NCBI GenBank assembly: GCA_900548385.1
Contig: URKJ01000013.1
Span: 1-64,000, forward strand
Direction of reading: 5' to 3'
Source of the DNA: an uncultured bacterium
GTDB taxonomy: Bacteria > Verrucomicrobiota > Lentisphaeria > Victivallales > UBA1829
DNA: 64,000 bases
The notes under the pieces were generated by a model. The model made no database searches. It was not told the origin of the DNA and was given only the letters and a program-made list of their open reading frames with translations. A program made the translations under genes and the position numbers. Below, one piece after another: positions 42,998-52,312 of this stretch (positions within the stretch are counted from its first letter, which is position 1; each line of letters starts with the position of its first letter).

Positions 42998-44005
42998 ATG
43001 AAAAAAATAGCTTTGATCGTCTGTTATTTCGGTCCGTTTCCGAAATGTTTTCCGTTTTGGCTGAAGACATGTGCAGCCAATCCGTCTGTCGATTTTCTTG
43101 TATATACGGATCAGGAGTATGCGGATGAACTGCCGCGGAATGTAAGCTGGCGGAAAACGACTCTGGAATCCGTCCGGGAGCTTGCGCGGCGCAAACTGGA
43201 GCGTCCCGAACTTGTACTGCCTCATCCGTATAAACTTTGTGATTACAAACCGCTGTACGGTGCGATTTTTGAGGATGATCTGGCCGCATACGATTTCTGG
43301 GGGCATGTGGATATTGATCTGTTTCTCGGCAATATTTCCGGTTTTATCACGGACGATCTGCTGGAGCGGTATGACAAACTTCTGCCGATGGGGCATCTTT
43401 CGTTCTACCGGAATACGCCGGAATGCAACCGCCGTTTCTTTCTGCCCGGCGCGAAATATGATTGCAATGACGTGCTGACTTCCGGTTTGAATTTCTGTTT
43501 TGATGAATGGCCGGGAATTTATTCGATCTATATGGCGCATGGTTTCCCGCTCTATTGCAAAGACTGTTGTGCTTCCATTTCTCCGCTCCGCAAACGGTTT
43601 TCGTTTCAGGCGCGGACTTCATCGAAATATCCCAAACCGGCGGCGGATTACCGGCATCAGGTGTTTTTCTGGGAGAACGGCGCGGTGAAGCGGGCTTTCC
43701 TGGCGGATGGAGAGGTGCGGTACGATGAATTTATTTATATTCACCTTTTCCGGCGTAAAATGATGCTGCCGGATTTTACCGCCGGAGAGGTCGACGCATT
43801 TTTCATCACTCCGAAAGGACTGATCCGGAAAGATGCCGGAGTTCCTGTTACCGGACGTGAGATCCGCGCATATAATCCGTACCGCGGGGCTCTGTATGAG
43901 TACATCGAGTCCAGAATCCGGCGCAAAATTCTGAAACGGAAGAATCATCGCGTGTTTGCCGGCCGGGAATTGCGGATTGACGCAAAAGGAAAGAATAAAA
44001 AATAA
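42998..44005 (+). CDS. DUF6625 family putative glycosyltransferase
   Basis: A 335-residue protein starting MKKIALIVCYFGPFPKCFPF, the DUF6625 signature, followed by NPSVDFLVYTDQEYADELP, YKLCDYKPLYGAIFEDDL and a metal-binding-like WGHVDIDLFLGN (DxD at about 107-109). It resembles GT-A glycosyltransferases that build surface polysaccharides. No polysaccharide cluster surrounds it. A bidirectional terminator follows. Confidence 0.8.
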   Translation: MKKIALIVCYFGPFPKCFPFWLKTCAANPSVDFLVYTDQEYADELPRNVSWRKTTLESVRELARRKLERPELVLPHPYKLCDYKPLYGAIFEDDLAAYDFWGHVDIDLFLGNISGFITDDLLERYDKLLPMGHLSFYRNTPECNRRFFLPGAKYDCNDVLTSGLNFCFDEWPGIYSIYMAHGFPLYCKDCCASISPLRKRFSFQARTSSKYPKPAADYRHQVFFWENGAVKRAFLADGEVRYDEFIYIHLFRRKMMLPDFTAGEVDAFFITPKGLIRKDAGVPVTGREIRAYNPYRGALYEYIESRIRRKILKRKNHRVFAGRELRIDAKGKNKK

Positions 44006-44034
44006 GACGGAAAGTTTTTGCACTTTCCGTCTTT
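44004..44034. terminator. Bidirectional terminator
   Basis: AAGACGGAAAG (44004-44014) and CTTTCCGTCTT (44023-44033) form a perfect eleven-base stem between convergent genes, with T-runs on both strands. Confidence 0.75.
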
Positions 44035-44062
44035 GCGGCGTTCATCCGGGAACGATGTGCCG

Positions 44063-45100
44063 TTATTTGATTTCCATCATCCAGTTGTGGGTGTCGGGAA
44101 TGTCGCCGTGCTGAATGCCGGTCATGCGTTCATAGAGTTTGCGCAGAACGGGGCCGCAGGCTTCGCCGTATTTGAATTCGGTTTCGCCCATGACGATTTT
44201 GGAGATCGGAGTGATCACCACGGCGGTTCCGCATGCGCCGACTTCCGCGAATTCCGCGAGTTCCGCTTTGTGAATCTGGCGCAGTTCAACGGGGATGTTC
44301 AAATCCTTTGCGATGTCCTGCAGCGACATGTTGGTGATGCTGTGGAGGATCGACCGGGAAACCGGAGTCACATAGTGACCTTCTTTCGTGATCGCAAAGA
44401 AGTTGCTGGTTCCGAATTCGTCGATGAACTCATGATCCTTCGGATCGAAGAACAGCGTAATCGGATAACCCTGACTTTTGGCGACTTTGCTCGGCTTGAG
44501 GCTTGCCGCATAGTTTCCGGCGAATTTGACGTGTCCGGTTCCGCGCGGAGCGGCACGGTCATAGTTTTCGATGACGAGCGCTTCCACCGGAGTGATGCCG
44601 CCTTTGTAATACGCGCCTACCGGAGTGACGAGGATCAGAAAGTCATATATTTTGCTCGGAGAAACGCCGACCTGCGCTCCGGTTCCGATCAGGAGCGGAC
44701 GGATGTAAAGAGCGCCGCCGGTTCCGTAGGGCGGAACGTAGTCGATATTGTCGCGGACGACCATTTCGATCATCTGCAGATAAAGTTCCATCGGGATTTC
44801 CGGCGCGAGCATATAATCCGCGGCAAGATTCATGCGTTTGACGTTTTCCCACGGACGCAGGCAGCGGACGGAGCCGTCTTTCTGACGGAAGCATTTGAGT
44901 CCTTCAAACGCGGCCTGTCCGTAATGAAGACAGGTTGCGGCGATGGACATCGTGATGGTCGGTTCCTTCAGCAGTACAGGCGCGGACCACTTGCCGTCCT
45001 GCCAGGTGGCGCGGACATGAGAGTTGGTCGGCATGTAGGCAAACCCCAGGGAGGACCAGTTGATGTCCCTCGGGTCCGTTTTGGGCAGTGACTCTGACAT
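44063..45100 (-). CDS. ilvE: Branched-chain amino acid aminotransferase
   Basis: A 345-residue fold-type IV PLP enzyme of the BCAT group. It catalyses the last step in Leu, Ile and Val synthesis. Visible are the catalytic Lys region GTGHVKFAGNYAASL, HYGQAAFEGLKCFRQKDGSV, and the C-terminal EVGACGTAVVITPIS. Start 45100 follows GGAAGGAA; the ORF can be extended to 45175 but lacks a ribosome site there. Together with leuA at 58141 it shows that branched-chain amino acids are made. Confidence 0.96.
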   Translation of the reverse strand: MSESLPKTDPRDINWSSLGFAYMPTNSHVRATWQDGKWSAPVLLKEPTITMSIAATCLHYGQAAFEGLKCFRQKDGSVRCLRPWENVKRMNLAADYMLAPEIPMELYLQMIEMVVRDNIDYVPPYGTGGALYIRPLLIGTGAQVGVSPSKIYDFLILVTPVGAYYKGGITPVEALVIENYDRAAPRGTGHVKFAGNYAASLKPSKVAKSQGYPITLFFDPKDHEFIDEFGTSNFFAITKEGHYVTPVSRSILHSITNMSLQDIAKDLNIPVELRQIHKAELAEFAEVGACGTAVVITPISKIVMGETEFKYGEACGPVLRKLYERMTGIQHGDIPDTHNWMMEIK

Positions 45101-45148
45101 GATGTTTTTTCCTTCCATGAAAAAATTGGTTTTACCGTCATTCTGTAA

Positions 45149-45175
45149 TTTATACTGTATATCGCGTTTTAACAA
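45149..45175 (-). promoter_or_regulatory. Possible promoter of ilvE
   Basis: On the minus strand TTGTTA (45175-45170), 15 bases, TATAAA (45154-45149). The spacer is short. Confidence 0.35.
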
Positions 45176-45248
45176 TAGGAAAAAGCAAATCTTTTCTTAA
45201 AAAAGTGAAAAAAAAGCGTATTTATTGGCACCCGGCGGGGAAATCTGA

Positions 45249-45276
45249 TTGAAAAATGAAAAATAATCGCTAAATT
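45249..45276 (+). promoter_or_regulatory. Possible promoter of the Pal-like gene
   Basis: TTGAAA (45249-45254), 16 bases, TAAATT (45271-45276). Confidence 0.45.
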
Positions 45277-45330
45277 GTCAGAGTATCAGAAAATCATTGG
45301 GATAACATAACAAACACAGGGAGAAAAAAC

Positions 45331-45957
45331 ATGTCTTTCACAAAAATGCTGATTGGTGGAGCGGCGGCTCTTATTCTTGTTTTCGGTGCGACCGGATGCG
45401 CGTGGTTTGAAGGCGGCGAGGACGAGAGTCTGGAGATGTTCAAAGTCAAGGGCGGCGGCCCCGGAGGAGTGCGCGGCGTGGAAGGCGGCAGCGGGGCTGG
45501 TGGTTCTGCCGACATCAACAGCATCGGCGGGATCAACGGCGGAGCGGCCGGTCCCGCAGAGTGGAATTCCGCGACTCCCGGACCTTATGACGATTTCGGC
45601 ACTCCGATTCCCGGAGTGACTCTGCCTACCGTTTATTTCCAGTTCGACAGTTCCCGGATTTCCAGTTCCGAGGCTCCGAAGCTGGATGAGATCGCCGCGT
45701 ATCTTATGAGCAACCCCGGAACCGGCGTCGTGGTGGAAGGCAACTGCGACAGCCGCGGCAGCGATGAGTACAACCGTGCACTCGGTGAACGCAGAGCGCT
45801 TTCCGCAAAAGAATATCTGACCGGAAAAGGCGTTGCCGAATCCCGGATCCGCACGATCAGCTACGGCGAGGAACGTCCCGCCGTTCAGGGAGAGGATGAG
45901 GCTTCCCGCGCCAAGAACCGCCGCGACGAGTTCGTGGCAGTGACCCTGCGCAAGTAA
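45331..45957 (+). CDS. pal: Peptidoglycan-associated lipoprotein (OmpA family, Pal-like)
   Basis: A 208-residue outer-membrane lipoprotein. The signal peptide ends in the lipobox GATGC, making Cys23 the lipidated residue. A flexible glycine-rich stretch (about 40-75) replaces the usual short linker. The OmpA-like domain (about 95-205) contains VYFQFDSSRISSSEAPKLDE, GNCDSRGSDEYNRALGERRA and SYGEERPA, which bind diaminopimelate. It would tie the outer membrane to the cell wall; tol genes are not in the window. Confidence 0.9.
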   Translation: MSFTKMLIGGAAALILVFGATGCAWFEGGEDESLEMFKVKGGGPGGVRGVEGGSGAGGSADINSIGGINGGAAGPAEWNSATPGPYDDFGTPIPGVTLPTVYFQFDSSRISSSEAPKLDEIAAYLMSNPGTGVVVEGNCDSRGSDEYNRALGERRALSAKEYLTGKGVAESRIRTISYGEERPAVQGEDEASRAKNRRDEFVAVTLRK

Positions 45958-45975
45958 GGGTTCGGAAACAGGCGG

Positions 45976-46005
45976 AACGCCGGGCCGTGTTTACCGCCCG
46001 GCGTT
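45976..46005 (+). terminator. Terminator-like stem-loop after pal
   Basis: A perfect ten-base repeat AACGCCGGGC (45976-45985) and GCCCGGCGTT (45996-46005), with a short T-run. Confidence 0.55.
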
Positions 46006-46026
46006 TGCCTTCCGTGGAGAACGATC

Positions 46027-46872
46027 GTGCGCAAAGTCCTTTTTTTTATAATTATGATGACTGTTACAACCGTTATGGCGGAGTCGCTTCTGGTGGGCTC
46101 GTTCAATCTGCGCTGTCCGGGAGACAAGGCGCCGAATGATTGGGGGAATCGCGCTCCGCGTCTGTACCGTGATCTTGAACGGATCGGATTTGAAGTGTTC
46201 GGTTCCCAGGAGACTGTTCCGGAGTATGTGAAAGATCTTTGCGGAAAACTCGGTTATAAGGCGGTCGGGCATGGACGCAATGCGGATAAAAACGGCGAAT
46301 CGGTTGCAGTTTTTTACGATCCCCGGCGGTTGGAGCTGATTTCAGAAGAGACGTTCTGGCTTTCGGAGACTCCGGAAACATGTTCCATGTCATGGGGAAG
46401 TACGCTTCCCCGGATTGCCACGATCGGCGTGTTCAGAGATAAAAAGAGCGGCAGGGCATTTATTTTCGCCAATGTGCATCTGCAGCATAAGCGGATGTAT
46501 GAGACGCAGAAAAAACAGCTGAACGTTGTTTTTGAGCGTCTGAAAGCGAAATATGATTCCTCTCTTCCGGTTGTTCTGACCGGGGATTTCAATTCCGCTC
46601 CGTCCTGTCCGGCTCCGCGGCTCGCCGCGGAACATCTGCGTGATGCGCGGCTTGTTTCCGCCGCTCCGGCGGCGGGGCCGCAGAACGAGACTTTTCACGG
46701 TTATCGGGCGGATCCCGCAAAGCGGACGCACAAAGAGCGGATTGATTATATTTTCGTATCGCCCGGAATAACGGTTCAGGAATTCGCCACGGTGGATAAT
46801 TTCGATAAAAACGGTTTGGCGTCATCGGATCATTATCCGATTTCGGCACGGATCCTTATCAGACAGGATTAA
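46027..46872 (+). CDS. Secreted endonuclease/exonuclease/phosphatase family protein
   Basis: A 281-residue exported protein, signal peptide at about 1-18, GTG start at 46027 with GGAG (46016-46019) seven bases before. Family motifs: LLVGSFNLRCPGD, FEVFGSQETVPEY (Glu of the metal site), LTGDFNSAPSCPAP (D-x-N) and ASSDHYPISARI (Ser-Asp-His). These define the EEP fold, which includes DNases and phosphodiesterases such as sphingomyelinases. The substrate is unknown. Confidence 0.85.
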   Translation: MRKVLFFIIMMTVTTVMAESLLVGSFNLRCPGDKAPNDWGNRAPRLYRDLERIGFEVFGSQETVPEYVKDLCGKLGYKAVGHGRNADKNGESVAVFYDPRRLELISEETFWLSETPETCSMSWGSTLPRIATIGVFRDKKSGRAFIFANVHLQHKRMYETQKKQLNVVFERLKAKYDSSLPVVLTGDFNSAPSCPAPRLAAEHLRDARLVSAAPAAGPQNETFHGYRADPAKRTHKERIDYIFVSPGITVQEFATVDNFDKNGLASSDHYPISARILIRQD

Positions 46873-46876
46873 GCAA

Positions 46877-47362
46877 ATGGCATCTGCACAGGAAATCGCA
46901 CAGGTTTTGGGGCTTCAGGAACATCGGGAAGGCGGAATGTTCCGGGAGCTGTACCGTTCCGTGGTCCGGACGCATGCAACAAAGCAGCGCCGCGCGGCCA
47001 CCAGTATTTTCTATATGCTCCGGGCGCGCGATGTTTCAACATGGCATCTCGTGAAATCCGATGAGATCTGGATGTATCACGCCGGATCGTCCGCGGTTCA
47101 GCTGCTTCTGCTGCCGGACGGCACGTTCGAGGAGCGTGTGATCGGTCCCGATGTGCTCAGCGGGGAATTCCCGCAGAGTCTGATTCCCGCCTGGACCTGG
47201 CAGTCAACAGTGCTGACCGACCGTTCCGAAGAAAGCTGGGGGCTGTTCGGCGCCGTGGTCTGTCCCGGATTTGAGTTCGAGGATTATATGGAGGGCAGAA
47301 CGGAAGAGCTGGTCAAGCGCTATCCCGATGCGGAAGCCCGGATCCGCGAACTTGGACTTTAA
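46877..47362 (+). CDS. Cupin, DUF985 family
   Basis: A 161-residue protein of the DUF985 cupin family: LQEHREGGMFRELYRSVV, TSIFYMLRARDVSTWHLVKS, DEIWMYHAG and LIPAWTWQSTVL. It is four bases after the endonuclease-like stop. The function is unknown; related proteins may act on sugars or as metal-binding enzymes. Confidence 0.9.
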   Translation: MASAQEIAQVLGLQEHREGGMFRELYRSVVRTHATKQRRAATSIFYMLRARDVSTWHLVKSDEIWMYHAGSSAVQLLLLPDGTFEERVIGPDVLSGEFPQSLIPAWTWQSTVLTDRSEESWGLFGAVVCPGFEFEDYMEGRTEELVKRYPDAEARIRELGL

Positions 47363-47388
47363 CCTGTAAATAATGAATTGAGTATGTT

Positions 47389-48111
47389 ATGAAAAAATCT
47401 GATTATGCCGGAATCGCGTTTCTCGTTCTGTTTGTGCTCGGAGTGATTTTCTTCCCGTTCGGAGTGGAGAAACTGGCTTCCTTTACCGGTGATTGCCGTG
47501 TCGGATGGACAGGGGTTACGGCGGACGGTCTCAAGCAGTTCGGGGAGGTGACGAACACATATCCGTATATCATGGGATTTGTAAAATTCGCCTTACTGGC
47601 GATGTTCGGCGAGATGCTGAAAGAGCGTCTCAAGACGGGTTCCTGGCGGGTGGATCTGTTTCCCGTCCGCGTGATCGTGTGGGGATTTTTCGGGCTGATT
47701 ATGACGTTTGCGTTTTCGTTGTTCGCCAACGGCGTGCAGGCCGCGATGGGCACGCCTCTCTGGTTTGGAAAAAAACTGATGCTTGACAGCGGGTTTGCCA
47801 ACCGGCTGATCTTTGCCGTTTCGACTTCATTCTGGATGAATCTGATTTTTGCGTATCCGATGATGCTCGGTCATGAATGGTGCAATGCGGTGCTTGCAAA
47901 ACGCCGTTTTGTTGGTGGGGAAGAGTTCCTGAACGGAATCAACAAGCACGCATGGGGCTCGTTCATCCCGAAAACGATCCTGTATTTCTGGCTTCCCGCG
48001 CACACGGTTACATTCCTTCTGCCGTCCGGATTCCGGGTGCTGATGGGGGCGGCGCTCAGTGTGGCGCTTGGATTTTTTCTTACAATACGATCTGTCAAAC
48101 AATCAAAATAA
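47389..48111 (+). CDS. Integral membrane protein of unknown function
   Basis: A 240-residue protein with about five membrane segments (6-26, 62-76, 92-113, 140-158, 190-232). The middle part (YIMGFVKFALLAMFGEMLKE, AMGTPLWFGKKLMLDSGFAN) faintly recalls Mpv17/PMP22-type channels, but I cannot confirm this. It lies nine bases before paaK in the same direction. Confidence 0.75.
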   Translation: MKKSDYAGIAFLVLFVLGVIFFPFGVEKLASFTGDCRVGWTGVTADGLKQFGEVTNTYPYIMGFVKFALLAMFGEMLKERLKTGSWRVDLFPVRVIVWGFFGLIMTFAFSLFANGVQAAMGTPLWFGKKLMLDSGFANRLIFAVSTSFWMNLIFAYPMMLGHEWCNAVLAKRRFVGGEEFLNGINKHAWGSFIPKTILYFWLPAHTVTFLLPSGFRVLMGAALSVALGFFLTIRSVKQSK

Positions 48112-48120
48112 GGTGCAATC

Positions 48121-49434
48121 ATGGAAACTGAATTCTGGCAGCGCGACATTGAGTTGATGAACCGCGCGGATCTGGAGGCTCTTCAACTCGGATGTCTTAA
48201 AAAAACGTTGAAACTTGCGGCGAAATCCCCTTATTATTCGAATATTCTGACGGAACCGGTGATTGAATCCGTCAAGACTCTGGATGACATCCGTCGTCTG
48301 CCGCTCGTCGACAAACAGACGCTCCGTGAAAATTTCCCGTATGGATTCGTGGCGAAGCCGATGGACGAGATTGTCCGTTTGCATTCCTCTTCCGGAACGA
48401 CCGGTACGCCGACCGTCGTGTTTCATACTCAGCACGATCTGGACCTGTGGGCGAATATGACCGCACGTTCCGCATTTATGGCGGGAGCGCGCAAATCCGA
48501 CGTGTTCCAGAATATCATGGGTTACGGGCTTTTTACCGGCGGACTCGGTTTCCATTACGGGATGGAGCGTCTCGGTGCGCTTGTGATTCCCAGTGCGGCG
48601 GGCAATTCCAAGCGTCAGATCTGGTTTATGCAGACGTTCGGAACGACGGTCTGTCACATCCTGCCGAGCTACTCCATGCGTCTTCTGAGCTTTTTCCCCG
48701 AATGCGGGCTTGATCCGAAAAAAGACCTGAATTTGCGGATTTTCTTCATCGGCGCGGAACCGCATTCCGACGCTCTGCGCAGACAGATTGAAGAGTCGTT
48801 CGGCGTTCAGGCGTTCAACTCCTATGGTCTGTCGGAAATGTGCGGGCCCGGCCTTGCATTTGAGTGCCGCGCACGGAACAACGGCATGCACTTGTGGGAA
48901 GACCAGTATCTGATGGAGATTATCGACCCCGTGACCGGGGAAGTGCTGCCCGATGGAGAAGAAGGCGAACTGGTGCTGACCTCGCTTCAGCGCGAAGCCA
49001 TGCCGCTGATCCGTTACCGCACTCATGACCTGACTCATATCATTCCGGAGCCGTGTTCCTGCGGCAGAACGCATCGCCGGATTGCCCGTTTCAAGGGGCG
49101 TTCCGACGATATGCTGATCATCAACGGCGTCAATATTTTCCCGCAGCAGATCGAGAAAGCGGTGATGAGCGTGCCGGAAATCGGTGCACATTATATCATC
49201 GAAGTGACGAAAGTGGATCTGCTTGACCGCATTCATGTGAAAGTGGAAGTGAATCCGAACAGCTTTACCGGTTCGCTGGATCAGATGGACGGAATCCGCC
49301 GCAAGGTGGTTGACGCCCTTAAAACGGAGCTCGGAGTGAATCCGCGGGTGGATCTTGTCGCCCCGAATTCCCTGCCGGAGCAGGAGGGCAAGGCGAAACG
49401 GGTCTTCGATCTCCGCACGAAAGATTATCTGTAA
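48121..49434 (+). CDS. paaK: Phenylacetate-CoA ligase
   Basis: A 437-residue adenylate-forming enzyme that activates phenylacetate or another aryl acid with CoA. It has the AMP-binding loop HSSSGTTGTPTVVFHTQHDL, YGLSEMCGPGLAFECRARNN, RYRTHDLTHIIPEPCSCGRT and C-terminal KGRSDDMLIINGVNIFP. In anaerobic gut bacteria such ligases work with 2-oxoacid ferredoxin oxidoreductases in aromatic amino acid metabolism; no such partner is adjacent. Confidence 0.93.
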   Translation: METEFWQRDIELMNRADLEALQLGCLKKTLKLAAKSPYYSNILTEPVIESVKTLDDIRRLPLVDKQTLRENFPYGFVAKPMDEIVRLHSSSGTTGTPTVVFHTQHDLDLWANMTARSAFMAGARKSDVFQNIMGYGLFTGGLGFHYGMERLGALVIPSAAGNSKRQIWFMQTFGTTVCHILPSYSMRLLSFFPECGLDPKKDLNLRIFFIGAEPHSDALRRQIEESFGVQAFNSYGLSEMCGPGLAFECRARNNGMHLWEDQYLMEIIDPVTGEVLPDGEEGELVLTSLQREAMPLIRYRTHDLTHIIPEPCSCGRTHRRIARFKGRSDDMLIINGVNIFPQQIEKAVMSVPEIGAHYIIEVTKVDLLDRIHVKVEVNPNSFTGSLDQMDGIRRKVVDALKTELGVNPRVDLVAPNSLPEQEGKAKRVFDLRTKDYL

Positions 49435-49443
49435 GGAATGGGG

Positions 49444-49740
49444 ATGGACCGGATCGGATTTACTCCGCGGGAGGAACGGACTCTCAGGCGAAGCGGCAAT
49501 GCCGGCGCAGTGCTGCGCCGTCGCCGGGCTGTGATCGCGGTTTCGGTCCTCTTTCTGCTTTTATTCGCGGGGCTCGGCTTTGCGACCCGGAGCTGGGTGA
49601 TCCTGATGGTCTGTGCGATGCTTTTCGTGGTGATTACGCTTGTGGAAAAGCTCGCTTTCATCAATGCGGAACTCGTTTGCAAAAGCGTGATCGTGAAATT
49701 GGCAAAACGTATACAGGAACTGAACTATAAGAAGGATTGA
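49444..49740 (+). CDS. Small two-helix membrane protein
   Basis: A 98-residue protein with two membrane helices (about 31-50 and 53-72) between a basic N-terminal segment and a Lys-rich tail. ATG 49444 is used because TAAGGA sits six bases before it; ATG 49438 abuts that site. It fills the space between paaK and leuS in a tight run. Function unknown. Confidence 0.72.
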   Translation: MDRIGFTPREERTLRRSGNAGAVLRRRRAVIAVSVLFLLLFAGLGFATRSWVILMVCAMLFVVITLVEKLAFINAELVCKSVIVKLAKRIQELNYKKD

Positions 49741-49742
49741 AC

Positions 49743-52307
49743 ATGGAAAACAGAGAATACGATTTTTCCACGATTGAAAAAAAATGGCAGAAATACTGGG
49801 ACGAACATAAAACGTTCAAGGCGACGGAGATTCCCGGTAAAGAAAAACTCTATGTGCTGGATATGTTTCCTTATCCGAGCGGAGCCGGACTGCATGTCGG
49901 GCACCCGGAAGGATATACCGCAACCGATATTTTCTGCCGGTTCAAACGGATGCGCGGCTGCAATGTCCTGCATCCGATGGGATGGGATGCGTTCGGGCTT
50001 CCCGCCGAACAGTATGCCGTGGAAACCGGGACTCATCCTTCGATCACGACCAAAAAGAATATCGAGACGTTCAAGCGTCAGATCAAGTCCCTCGGATTCA
50101 GCTATGACTGGGATCGCGAGATCAATACCACCGATGAAAAATATTACCGCTGGACGCAGTGGATTTTTCTTCAGCTCTATAAAAAGGGACTCGCATACAT
50201 TGATGAAGTTCCGGTGAACTGGTGCCCGGCGCTCGGAACGGTGCTTGCCAACGAGGAAGTGATCGACGGACGCAGCGAGCGCGGCAATCATCCCGTTATC
50301 CGCAAGCCGATGAAGCAGTGGATGCTGAAAATCACCGAATACGCGGAACGTCTGCTTGCCGATCTGGATCAGCTCGACTGGCCGGAAGGCATCAAGGAGA
50401 TGCAGCGCAACTGGATCGGAAAATCCGAAGGCGCGGAAGTCATTTTCAAAATCGACGGAACCGACCGGAACGTTACGGTCTTCACGACCCGTCCCGATAC
50501 CTTGTTCGGGGCGACTTATCTGGTGCTTTCTCCGGAACACGAACTCGTGGACGCCATCACCACGCCGGAGCAGAGGGAAGCGGTCAAGGAGTATCAGCGG
50601 AAAGCCGCGCTCAAGAGCGATTTGGAGCGTACCGATCTCAACAAGGACAAGACCGGAGCGTTTACCGGAGCTTATGCGGTCAATCCCGTGAACGGGGAGA
50701 AGCTGCCGGTCTGGATCTCCGATTATGTTCTGTCCAGCTATGGTACGGGGGCGATCATGGCGGTTCCCGCGCATGATACCCGCGATTTTGAGTTCGCTGT
50801 CAAGTTCGGACTGCCGATCCGGTGCATTATCGAACCGACCGCTGCGGATGCTGCTGCCGCAAAGCTGGAGCTCGGCGATATTCTCTCAGGAAAAGTCTGC
50901 TGGACCGGCGACGGTGTCAGTTTCAATTCCGCAAACGATCAGGGGCTTGTGCTCAACGGAATGCATGTCAAAGAGGCAAAAGCCGCCACGATCGACTGGC
51001 TTTCCAAACGCGGAGCCGGAAAACTCACGGTCAATTACAAACTCCGTGACTGGCTGTTCAGCCGTCAGCGCTACTGGGGCGAGCCGTTCCCCGTGATTCA
51101 CATGGAAGACGGCTCCATCCGTCTGGTGGATGAAAAGGAACTTCCGGTTACTCTGCCGCCGCTTGCGGATTTCAAGCCCGCCGGAACCGGCGAATCCCCG
51201 TTGGCGAAAGCGGAGGAGTGGCTCAATTACACGGATCCCGTAACGGGAATGAAAGGCCGCCGCGAGACCAACACCATGCCGCAGTGGGCTGGGTCGTGCT
51301 GGTACTATCTGCGCTATATCGACCCGGATAACGACAAGGCGTTTATTGATCCGGAAAAAGAGAAGTACTGGATGCCGGTCGACCTTTATGTCGGCGGTGC
51401 GGAACATGCCGTGCTGCATCTGCTCTATGCGCGTTTCTGGCATAAAGTGCTGTTCGACATCGGTGCGGTCAGCACGCCGGAGCCGTTCCATAAGCTCATC
51501 AATCAGGGAATGATTCTCGGACTTTCCTACAAGGATTCCCGCGGGGCGCTGGTTCCGATGGATAAGGTGGTCAAAGGAGAAAACGGACCCGTTCACAGGG
51601 AGACCGGAGAAAAGCTGACCGAGTTTCCCGCAAAAATGTCGAAATCGCTGAAAAACGTGGTTAATCCGGATGACGTCGTGCGGGATTACGGTGCGGACTC
51701 GATGCGTCTTTATGAAATGTTCATGGGGCCGCTTCAGGCGGTGAAGCCGTGGAGTACACAGGGGGTGGAGGGAGTTTTCCGCTTCCTAAAACGTTCCTGG
51801 CGCATGATCGCGCAGACGGAAATCGCGGATATTCCGCTGACCGCCGCACAGGAAAAACTGCTCCATGCAACGATCAAAAAAGTGACGGAAGACACTGAGT
51901 CGTTGAATTTCAACACGGCGATCAGCCAGATGATGATTTTCCTCAACGAATTTTCCAAACTCGACAAAATGCCGCGCGAAGCCGCGGAGACGTATGTGAA
52001 ACTGCTGTGTCCTTACGCTCCGCACATCGCGGAAGAGATGTGGGAGATCCTTGGGCACGAGGCGCCGCTTTCTCTTGCTCCGTGGCCGGTTTTCGACGAG
52101 TCGAAGCTGGTGGAGAACGAGATTGAGATCATGGTTCAGATTCAGGGGAAACCGCGCGTCCGCATGATGATGCCCGCCGATGCCGATCCGGACAAAATGC
52201 GGGAGTGCGCGCTTGCCAATGAACAGGTTCAGGCTGCGATTGCCGGAAAACAGGTCGTAAAGGCGATCTGCGTTCCCCGTCGTATTGTGAACCTTGTGGT
52301 GAAATAA
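49743..52307 (+). CDS. leuS: Leucyl-tRNA synthetase
   Basis: An 854-residue class I aminoacyl-tRNA synthetase. The HIGH-type motif is HVGHPEGYT (about 41-49, after PYPSGAGL), the editing domain covers about 225-420 (TRPDTLFGATYLVL, DYVLSSYGTGAIMAVPAHDT), and KMSKS lies in FPAKMSKSLKNVVNPDDVV. The length is close to that of bacterial LeuRS. It lies two bases after the small membrane protein gene. Confidence 0.98.
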   Translation: MENREYDFSTIEKKWQKYWDEHKTFKATEIPGKEKLYVLDMFPYPSGAGLHVGHPEGYTATDIFCRFKRMRGCNVLHPMGWDAFGLPAEQYAVETGTHPSITTKKNIETFKRQIKSLGFSYDWDREINTTDEKYYRWTQWIFLQLYKKGLAYIDEVPVNWCPALGTVLANEEVIDGRSERGNHPVIRKPMKQWMLKITEYAERLLADLDQLDWPEGIKEMQRNWIGKSEGAEVIFKIDGTDRNVTVFTTRPDTLFGATYLVLSPEHELVDAITTPEQREAVKEYQRKAALKSDLERTDLNKDKTGAFTGAYAVNPVNGEKLPVWISDYVLSSYGTGAIMAVPAHDTRDFEFAVKFGLPIRCIIEPTAADAAAAKLELGDILSGKVCWTGDGVSFNSANDQGLVLNGMHVKEAKAATIDWLSKRGAGKLTVNYKLRDWLFSRQRYWGEPFPVIHMEDGSIRLVDEKELPVTLPPLADFKPAGTGESPLAKAEEWLNYTDPVTGMKGRRETNTMPQWAGSCWYYLRYIDPDNDKAFIDPEKEKYWMPVDLYVGGAEHAVLHLLYARFWHKVLFDIGAVSTPEPFHKLINQGMILGLSYKDSRGALVPMDKVVKGENGPVHRETGEKLTEFPAKMSKSLKNVVNPDDVVRDYGADSMRLYEMFMGPLQAVKPWSTQGVEGVFRFLKRSWRMIAQTEIADIPLTAAQEKLLHATIKKVTEDTESLNFNTAISQMMIFLNEFSKLDKMPREAAETYVKLLCPYAPHIAEEMWEILGHEAPLSLAPWPVFDESKLVENEIEIMVQIQGKPRVRMMMPADADPDKMRECALANEQVQAAIAGKQVVKAICVPRRIVNLVVK

Positions 52308-52312
52308 GCGGC

